From positions 372,001 to 436,000 of the forward strand of contig NC_089431.1 of NCBI RefSeq assembly GCF_026210795.1: a stretch of DNA of 64,000 nt. Reading direction: 5' to 3'. Of the stretch, positions 56,981 to 64,000 are shown in pieces. Numbering within the stretch: the stretch's first letter is position 1; each line of letters begins with the position of its first letter. The stretch is from Rhizophagus irregularis. Its lineage: Eukaryota; Glomeromycota; Glomeromycetes; Glomerales; Glomeraceae. Made by a program: the position numbers and the translations under genes. Below the pieces are notes generated by a model. That model searched no databases. It had not been told where the DNA came from and was given only the letters and a program-made list of their open reading frames with translations.

Positions 56981-58497
56981 CCCTCCTGATCGGCATCATT
57001 TACACAATGTAGTTATACCTACCGGGTGGCAAATTCTATATGTATTTATGACTATTGATTATACTATAATAGACGGATTTGAAAATTTGAGTAATTCAGA
57101 AAGATTTGCATTTTTCAAATGAGAAAAACTTTAAATTTATTTCATGTATTGTATTCTTAAGTGCGTCTTTAAAAAAAATGAAAAATGATGATATTAATAT
57201 CATTTCAAAACACAAGCATCGTCAATCATTCCAAGTTATACTAAGCTAATGGAGTAACAATAAAACAATGATAATAAAATAAAAAATAAAAAAATGATTG
57301 GTTTTAACATTTTTGTAATTTTAATTTTTACTAGACCAAAGGACTTTGTTATGGTAGTTGCGTAAATAGTAATTTAAAGTAATATATATAATATGTAAGT
57401 TACATGATAGCGAAATTACAAAAAAAAAAATTTTTTTTTATTAAAGTTTCGTTAATTATTGAAAAATATATGTAGATAAACATAGATAAAATTTGGCAAT
57501 TTTTTTATTAGATAAACAATATAAATCGTTCTGGTCCAGACTGTCAGTCATACTGTAGACTGTAGAGCTAGTGCCCATCGTTAAGACGTTTGCTACCACT
57601 AGCTACAAAATAAACCTTTATTAAATTTGATAAAAATTATAGCAGTTCCCGAGTTTTATAATAAATAATATCAAATAAGTAACCAATAAGAATAATAAGA
57701 ATAGTTTTACGTTATTACGGACCATAATTGATCCCCATAGTGACCATAATCTCAATCCCAATTTTTAAGGTCATTCCGGACCGCAGTAAATAAAATACTT
57801 AAAAAATTTTATACACTTAAACAAGAAATTGACTTATTAGCAGGGGAGCAGGGGAGCTGCCATTTGATTTAATTCACGTAAAATTTTCGTGATTAGGTAT
57901 TTATTAGAGCACTTAGTTAATTGATTATTAATTGGTTAAGGTTTTTTTGGATAAAAATAATTTTTTATTTTTTTCTTGAATGCTTTTATTGTAGTATAAC
58001 TTGTTATTAATAAAAGAAATAAAAGAAATAACAATATTAAAAAAATTATTATACTAATCATTTAGATAAAAAAACCATCTATATAATTTAAAAATTATAA
58101 TTTATTAATTTTCAATTTAACTAATTTTATTTTTACTAAATAATAAAAATATACTTATCCTAACTAAAGAATTATGCAAACATGTTTTTTCAAATAAAAA
58201 AAATCATTTATTTGATTATATTACTTGAAAGAACAAAAAAAATTTTAGGAAAAAAATATGGTAATTAGGAAAATAATTATTATTAAAAATAACAATCAGA
58301 AAAAAAAAGCGCTGATGATAACGGTGTAATGGCATAATGTTAATCTGATTACTGACCTAGATTCAAGTCTAAAAAACTAAATAAACAATAATATACTTAT
58401 ATATAACAATAATTTTAAATAAATATATGGAAAAATTATATAAAAAGAATATAGTATAGATTATAAAGGAAAATTTAAAATATTTGAAATATAATTT
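56981..58497. other. A/T-rich interval 3' of the Helitron gene
   Basis: No gene is supported. A direct repeat of about 25 bp (gtaaaattttcgtgattagg + tattt) at 57878-57902 and 58498-58522 brackets 595 bp. caggggag occurs twice at 57841-57856. Confidence 0.5.
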
Positions 58498-58521
58498 GTA
58501 AAATTTTCGTGATTAGGTATT

Positions 58522-61500
58522 TTAAACATTGATAAGATAATTTTGCAATCTTACCCTATTCTCCTCCTGTAATCTTTCATATTCTTTGATTACATTTTTA
58601 TCCACCTTGATGGAATTAAGGTCAAAGTACGTAATATCTAGATTTTTCCATGATGTTGCTCTGCTCATAGCAACATAAGTTTGGCCATATGCGAACATAG
58701 AAGCATCTAACGAAACTGTGGCATGGGGTAATGTTAGGCCCTGCGTTTTGTGAACAGTAAGGGAGAATGCATTTTGTAGAGGAAATTGTGTACGTCTGGC
58801 TGGAGCACCATTTAATACAAAATATGCGGTATCTTTTTCTACCTTCATAATTAGCATTCCAGTAGAAATAGGAAATACAACTTCTACAAGAGATTCATTT
58901 AGTACTCTCAATATTACACCTATTGATCCATTATAAATCCCTTTAGAAAAGTATTTGTTATTGAGGAACATGACTCGACATCCTTCCTTTAAGATGACTT
59001 CAGATGGATAATTTGTATGTTTGTTGAACATTTTATCAGTTTCGTTAATACTTTTAAGTTCATCATTATAATAGTCTATTGCATTAGAGACAATTGGGGA
59101 TCGATTAGGTTCTAATGAGGGTAATTGCAAAGCAATAGCAGTATTAATATTATATGCTAGTTGTTTAAACCCAGTTATAAATGTAGTATCCAATGGAGTG
59201 GAAGCAGTTGGAGGCTGTTTCACTTTCTCTAGAATCATTTTTCTATCATCATCTGTAATTGTATTCATTCTTACATTTTGTAATAAAGAATAAAAAGGTA
59301 AATCATCTTGCTGCCTTCTTGAAAATGTTAAAAATAATGGGAAAAATCTTTTCCACACAGGTGAGTAAAATACTTGAGCACCTTTAACTGGTGGTAATTG
59401 AAATAGATCTCCAATTAATAGAACAGGTATTCCTCCAAATTCTATGGGCTTATTATGTAGTTTTGCAAATAAGTTACTAATGAATGATAGCATATCTGCT
59501 GAAACCATTGAGATTTCATCTATAATTATAGCTTTTATTTTCATAAGTTCTTGGCGCAAATTTTGATCATATATAGCTAATGATTGCCTATTATTAAGAA
59601 CATCACTAATTCTCAAGCATGAATGAATTGTTTTTCCTCCAATATTTTCAGCTGCCACTCCTGTTGGTGCCATCAAGATGTAATCTTGTCTCCTTTGTTT
59701 TAAAAGTTCAATAATTTGAAAGATCATAAAAGTTTTCCCAGTACCAATAGTTTGAAGGTCTTCCCTTAATGCAAATAAAAGATTATCTAAATGTTGCAGA
59801 TAGGATTCAGTAAATTGTACTATTCTTGTATATGAAGTTTGATGTAAATGACTAATGGCATTATTATATTCATTAGGGAATTCTGCACAAAACCTGGCTC
59901 TATAATTCGGAAAATTTAATTTGATTTGATCTTCATTTCTCACAGGAAGTTTGAGCAATAGCTGTTGGTAGAAAAATGATTCTCCATTCTGTGCAGTTAG
60001 ATATTGAAATCTTACAAGAATTTCTTTTTTACGAGCTACAATATATCTTCCTTTTACATCAATCCAATAGTTAGTATTATTATTTGAAGGTCTAGATATT
60101 TGTCGATATTTTCGATGATATATAGGATAGGTGATTTCATCAAATATTGGATCCAAAGGCCTTTCAAAATATTTATCCACAGCATCTGACCAATATGGAT
60201 CCATATCTTCTTCCTGTAATATATGAATAGGTTTAATTGACCTTATTCTCTCGCTAGAAGGAAGTGTTGGAAGATATTCAACAGCAATAGAGGACCTGCA
60301 CACAGTTTTACCCAATAAGAGTAGCATTAATTCCATGGATCCTAGTCGTCTTCCTAATACATGTGATTTCATTGCATCATGTTCGTAAAGTTCAAAAAGT
60401 TCAGATGGTTCAGCTTTAGATACATATTTTATTAAATATTTTTGCAAGTGAGCTGAAGTGACATATTGGAAACATATATGACCATCCCATAACATTAGTG
60501 TGGGAGCATGGTATGGTACTACCCATCTGTCTTCTTCTTTTGTTCTTCTATAAATATAACGTAAAGTACTTTCATCTTCATAAGTATTGACTGAGAGTGG
60601 TTGTGGAAAACCCTTGGAACATCTTTTTCCAGGTGCAGGAGGACCACCACAATGACGTTCTTGACAATGATGAATTTGATGAGCTAGAACTTTCTGATAA
60701 AGTTCAGGTTCAAGAACAGGATCGGGCAAGTCAGCTCTTATCACATTATCTAATACAAGTTCATCTATTGATTTTTCGACAAATGCTATACCATGAGTAT
60801 GTATCGCCCCCCTATTTTGAAATTCATCTCTCTCCCAATGATGATGCCATTTTCCCCAACTACATATATTTTTATTTCTCCAAAGGTAATGATGAATGGA
60901 TTTTAATCTATTGTGATAATGATGATATACATGAAAGGGACGGTTTGTTGGAATGGTATTACCATCATCAGTTTTCTTTAAAATTTCATGTAAATGTTTC
61001 CATTTCCCTTCTGCCATTGTAACAGTATAAAATATTTGGGGTAAACCAAATGTTTTCATTATTGTATTTAATTGGTGTTCCTTTTTCCTCCAGTATGTAT
61101 CACCAGTTCGAATATATGAAGGTATAGTTGTTGTTTCTACTTCATTTATTATAGGTCTACCAGTATAAGCACTAAGAGCAAGAAGATCACTAAGTGTGAG
61201 ATGATCAGCACGATTTGCATTTCGTTGTTTCAAAATTCTATTTCTGTTTTGGTGATTTCTAAGTTTAAGATTAAGATATGTGTAAAAAGGCCAGTACCAG
61301 GAAAGCCTAAATCTGGGGTCTATTCCCCCTAATAATAATCGTGCATAACTACCATATGTATCTATCATTGGACGTTTATTTGGTAAGTTGTTAATATCCC
61401 CAAAGTGATTTTTACCTAATGGAAATAGATCAGGAAAAATAAGAGCTTCAAGATTAGGATCTGAATAAGATATAGGTAACATTTTATCTTCAGGATTAGT

Positions 61501-62460
61501 TATGAACCCTGCCATTAATCTGTCATAATGATAATCTTCGTTATGAATCTCAGGATCAAGATCAAAAGGTGGTACCACAATATTAGTTGGACGAATCTGA
61601 GAACTTTCTGGTAAAATAACATTGTTTTCTAAAGATGAAAGTGTTGCAGTAGGAATAATTATTGGTGGACCCTGATGATTCACTCTATTGTAATAATGTT
61701 GATATTGTCTGAAAAATGGATTGTTTAATCTTAACCAGTTGGCTGCAGCATCTAAAGAAGGATGGTACCAAGAATTGTGTTGGCCACTAGTAAGGATTGC
61801 CCCAATAGTACCTGAATAAAGAGATAAAGCATGTATATTTTTAGACATCCCAATTGATCCTTTAAGATGACGATATGTAGTATAGTTGTTACTATTTGGA
61901 GATCTACCTAATGAGCAGCTTAAATGAACAGGGGATAGATAGATTCGATGATATGAGGGAATATTTTGAATTTCAGTAGGAATAGGATCGTATTTTGGTG
62001 GATTTCTTCTAGTGTGAGGATTTTTGCATGAAGAACAAACAGCTATTCTAAGTGTAGGGGCAGATTTTGGATGAAAAATCAATTTGATATTTGGATAATT
62101 ATAACGATAATGTTCCAAAGGATAGGTTTTACTTTGATCATAATTTTCCCATTTACATTCAACAGGATGAAGTAGTTTTGCACAATAGCTGCATGGGATA
62201 CATGGGTATTGGTATAAAATTAAATTATCAAATCTTTCCATTAAATTTTTAAGGGTTCTAGAAGGTCGCCAAGGAGCATAGCTGCTATAAGATACAGGAA
62301 AGCTTGATGTCAGGGTAGTATTGTTAATAGTAGGAAGTCGACTATGGTTTGAATTAGCATTAAATCTAACTGTAGTTCCTGTTAGAAATGTCCAGTCGAA
62401 CTCTTGAGACCCATTATTTGTAAAATGATCTGCTGTTAAATTAATAAAGGTGGCAGGCAT
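58522..62460 (-). CDS. Helitron-type Rep/PIF1-like helicase, 1312 residues
   Basis: A single intronless frame from ATG 62460 to TAA 58524..58522. The N-terminal half has Cys pairs ([29 protein letters not shown]) and the Helitron-like N domain with HUH-type [12 protein letters not shown] (about 548-558) and the tyrosine motif [12 protein letters not shown] (about 671-682). The C-terminal half is a PIF1/RecD-like SF1B helicase: GTGKTF (about 907), [10 protein letters not shown] (about 982), GDLFQLPPV (about 1017), HKTQGLTL (about 1240) and [10 protein letters not shown] (about 1262). These are the rolling-circle nuclease and helicase of a Helitron. Oddity: the P-loop reads [10 protein letters not shown], lacking its first Gly. 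The normal helicase start (the Q-motif region) is also absent just before it, so an in-frame internal deletion near 59745 is likely. The enzyme may therefore be inactive. Confidence 0.85.
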   Translation of the reverse strand: MPATFINLTADHFTNNGSQEFDWTFLTGTTVRFNANSNHSRLPTINNTTLTSSFPVSYSSYAPWRPSRTLKNLMERFDNLILYQYPCIPCSYCAKLLHPVECKWENYDQSKTYPLEHYRYNYPNIKLIFHPKSAPTLRIAVCSSCKNPHTRRNPPKYDPIPTEIQNIPSYHRIYLSPVHLSCSLGRSPNSNNYTTYRHLKGSIGMSKNIHALSLYSGTIGAILTSGQHNSWYHPSLDAAANWLRLNNPFFRQYQHYYNRVNHQGPPIIIPTATLSSLENNVILPESSQIRPTNIVVPPFDLDPEIHNEDYHYDRLMAGFITNPEDKMLPISYSDPNLEALIFPDLFPLGKNHFGDINNLPNKRPMIDTYGSYARLLLGGIDPRFRLSWYWPFYTYLNLKLRNHQNRNRILKQRNANRADHLTLSDLLALSAYTGRPIINEVETTTIPSYIRTGDTYWRKKEHQLNTIMKTFGLPQIFYTVTMAEGKWKHLHEILKKTDDGNTIPTNRPFHVYHHYHNRLKSIHHYLWRNKNICSWGKWHHHWERDEFQNRGAIHTHGIAFVEKSIDELVLDNVIRADLPDPVLEPELYQKVLAHQIHHCQERHCGGPPAPGKRCSKGFPQPLSVNTYEDESTLRYIYRRTKEEDRWVVPYHAPTLMLWDGHICFQYVTSAHLQKYLIKYVSKAEPSELFELYEHDAMKSHVLGRRLGSMELMLLLLGKTVCRSSIAVEYLPTLPSSERIRSIKPIHILQEEDMDPYWSDAVDKYFERPLDPIFDEITYPIYHRKYRQISRPSNNNTNYWIDVKGRYIVARKKEILVRFQYLTAQNGESFFYQQLLLKLPVRNEDQIKLNFPNYRARFCAEFPNEYNNAISHLHQTSYTRIVQFTESYLQHLDNLLFALREDLQTIGTGKTFMIFQIIELLKQRRQDYILMAPTGVAAENIGGKTIHSCLRISDVLNNRQSLAIYDQNLRQELMKIKAIIIDEISMVSADMLSFISNLFAKLHNKPIEFGGIPVLLIGDLFQLPPVKGAQVFYSPVWKRFFPLFLTFSRRQQDDLPFYSLLQNVRMNTITDDDRKMILEKVKQPPTASTPLDTTFITGFKQLAYNINTAIALQLPSLEPNRSPIVSNAIDYYNDELKSINETDKMFNKHTNYPSEVILKEGCRVMFLNNKYFSKGIYNGSIGVILRVLNESLVEVVFPISTGMLIMKVEKDTAYFVLNGAPARRTQFPLQNAFSLTVHKTQGLTLPHATVSLDASMFAYGQTYVAMSRATSWKNLDITYFDLNSIKVDKNVIKEYERLQEENRVRLQNYLINV

Positions 62461-63448
62461 TCTTATTTATATTTTTAAAAATTAGAAGTTTGATGATGCG
62501 TTTTTATAATAGTTTTCTAAAAAATAAGAAATTGAAAAAAATTAAGACGAAGGATAAAAGTCAAGATAAAGCTCATATAATTTTCACATTTCTTTATTAA
62601 TTGCACAAAATAAATAAACGGTAAAGGAAGTGTATTTTCAAATGATATAATACATTTGGCGTAATATATTGTTGCAATATAAATATTTCTCCTGTTTAAT
62701 TATTATATAGTACAATATTATTAATATTTTTATTTGAAAATTCTATTAATGGTTAAGGTTAGTAAAATATAAAGAGATTATTAAATATCATAAACAATAT
62801 ACCAAATTATTTACTATATTATTTTACGTGATAAATACACAACGCAATTTAATTAATAAAATAGGTATCTTGTTTATTCAAATTTGGAAAAAGGAGTTCA
62901 TTTGTTTGTTAATTATTATAATTTATCATAATAGACTTTGTAAAATATTATTATAAACAGGCGGATTATTTTTAGCAAGATGATTTCATACGTTTTACAT
63001 AAATCTAAAAGAATCTAGGAAATGATCTGCATATTGTTTTCCATTCTTAGTTAATGGTTAATTTATTTCGTTATTGATTTTTTGTCTTATATTTTAAATT
63101 TTTAATAACAAAAAAAAATATAATTTTTATTAATATGTCTTAAATAAAATAAAAAGAAAGAATAAAATATTTTGTTTTAAAAAAAAGGTGATATAATTTA
63201 TTATAACAGACTTTATAAAATATTTTTTTTTTTAGCAGGATTTCGAAAATGATCTGCATGATGTAATTATCATTGTTTTCCATTTTTATTTAATAATAAT
63301 TGATTTATTACGATATTGATTTGTTTTTTAAATTTTTAATAATAAAAAAATATAATTTTATTAATAATTAATGTGTGTTAAACAAAATAAAAAGAAAGAA
63401 TAAAATATTTTCTGTTTTAAAAAATAGAATATAATAGTGTTAAAAGAT
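62461..63448. other. A/T-rich interval between two minus-strand genes
   Basis: Two similar stretches (about 62880-63190 and 63190-63430: aatttattataatagacttt, aaaatgatctgcat, aataaaaagaaagaataaaata) form an imperfect direct duplication of about 230-250 bp. No gene. Confidence 0.5.
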
Positions 63449-64000
63449 TTATGGCGTACTAGCCACATTACTACTAGAATCATTCGATTCATCATTTTCT
63501 AATAAACTTGCTACTGCTAAACCCATAACTCCCTGTTCTGAATTTGGATTAAGTTTTGTATCACTACGGGTTTTTACCTTTTTTGTACTAGACAGATTTG
63601 GTTTTTTTGGGGGGGCAGCACGTTTTCTTGGATTCTTAGGTGATTTTTTAGTTTGTATTGGTGGAATTTCTTCAATTACGATGCAATTATTATTATTTAA
63701 AGAAGGGTTAAGTTGTGATGAATTAGATTCATGAGATGTATTTCTGGGTGGAATATGTTGTAAATTAGGCGAAAATTGATGGGGCATAGGATGTGTTTGA
63801 TTAAAATGAGGGTATGGTAAAAGAGTTGTGTTATTTAAATTAGGTGAATTTGTAGAATTAGGTTGATAAGATTGGGGGTATTGATGGTAAATAGGAGTAG
63901 AAGATTGTGATGGTGGAGTTAACGAAATTGATGGATTGGAAGTTACATCCTGAGTAATATGATTAGAAATAACTTGTTGTGATAAAGATAAATTGGAAGT
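63449..64000 (-). CDS. C-terminal part of a Ser/Asn/Pro/Gln-rich basic protein, cut by right edge
   Basis: The frame is open from the very edge (64000) to the stop at 63451..63449, 183 codons, so the start lies outside; the Met at 63787 is internal. It is low-complexity (LTPPSQSSTPIYHQYPQSYQ..., LNPSLNNNNCIVIEE) with a strong basic patch KKSPKNPRKRAAPPKKP and KKVKTR, which would act as a nuclear localisation or DNA-binding region. It ends VASLLENDESNDSSSN. It reads in the same direction as the Helitron gene 1 kb downstream, so it could be an accessory protein of that element or a transcription-factor-like host gene. Confidence 0.5.
   Translation of the reverse strand, partial: TSNLSLSQQVISNHITQDVTSNPSISLTPPSQSSTPIYHQYPQSYQPNSTNSPNLNNTTLLPYPHFNQTHPMPHQFSPNLQHIPPRNTSHESNSSQLNPSLNNNNCIVIEEIPPIQTKKSPKNPRKRAAPPKKPNLSSTKKVKTRSDTKLNPNSEQGVMGLAVASLLENDESNDSSSNVASTP

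Noticed and set aside
60597-61022. 141-codon plus ORF
   Set aside because: It is antisense to the well-supported Helitron Rep domain.

Overview
This is a very A/T-rich eukaryotic window. Genes are split by short introns (mostly 45-70 bp, with strong GTAAGT-type donors and TAG/CAG acceptors), and most of the coding sequence belongs to decaying transposons. The mixture of Tnp2/CACTA-like, MULE (SWIM zinc finger), hAT-like and giant PIF1/Helitron proteins, together with lineage-specific membrane and small secreted protein families, fits an arbuscular mycorrhizal fungus of the Rhizophagus type. That assignment is inference from style and remembered family resemblance. No rRNA, tRNA or CRISPR array is visible.

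Layout. 1-0.3 kb: start of a multi-pass membrane protein running off the left edge. 4.0-5.5 kb: a 24-bp minisatellite open in several frames on both strands. 5.6-7.4 kb: gene relics. 7.4-9.4 kb: a segment duplicated at 55.0-57.0 kb; each copy carries a hidden two-exon gene for a ~62-residue preprotein with a signal peptide and a Lys-Arg processing site. 9.5-11 kb: a MITE-like element and a strong nested hairpin. 12.2-15.4 kb: an intact seven-exon gene for a 914-residue secreted/membrane-anchored protein. 20.8-22.4 kb: a broken relative of the intact gene at 35.5-36.7 kb. 22.9-24.0 kb: a run of tiny splice-bounded segments. 25.0-28.3 kb: a less A/T-rich island with a superfamily 3 helicase gene, acidic downstream reading frames and, just upstream, an iteron-like inverted repeat. 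This is the most unusual module of the window. 28.8-29.2 kb: 50-bp tandem repeats. 29.5-29.8 kb: hAT relic. 30.5-34.7 kb: a TIR transposon with TA target duplication, itself split by a 3.2-kb insertion carrying one long reading frame with two stops.

35.5-64 kb: an intact coiled-coil gene; a palindromic satellite; two unrelated Tnp2-type transposase pseudogenes on the minus strand (42.1-38.8 and 47.1-43.9 kb); a coding gene at 47.9-51.4 kb split by a 956-bp MITE of the same TIR family; a MULE transposase with two TGA codons; the second copy of the duplicated segment; a 1312-residue Helitron-type Rep/helicase; and the end of a Ser/Asn/Pro-rich protein cut by the right edge.

Most of the window is a transposon graveyard in which nonsense codons usually look like C-to-T or G-to-A changes (TGG to TGA/TAG, CGA to TGA). 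One case is directly visible by comparing sister repeats. The genes that look functional are the 914-residue membrane protein, the two small secreted peptides, the 294-residue coiled-coil protein and possibly the Helitron protein.
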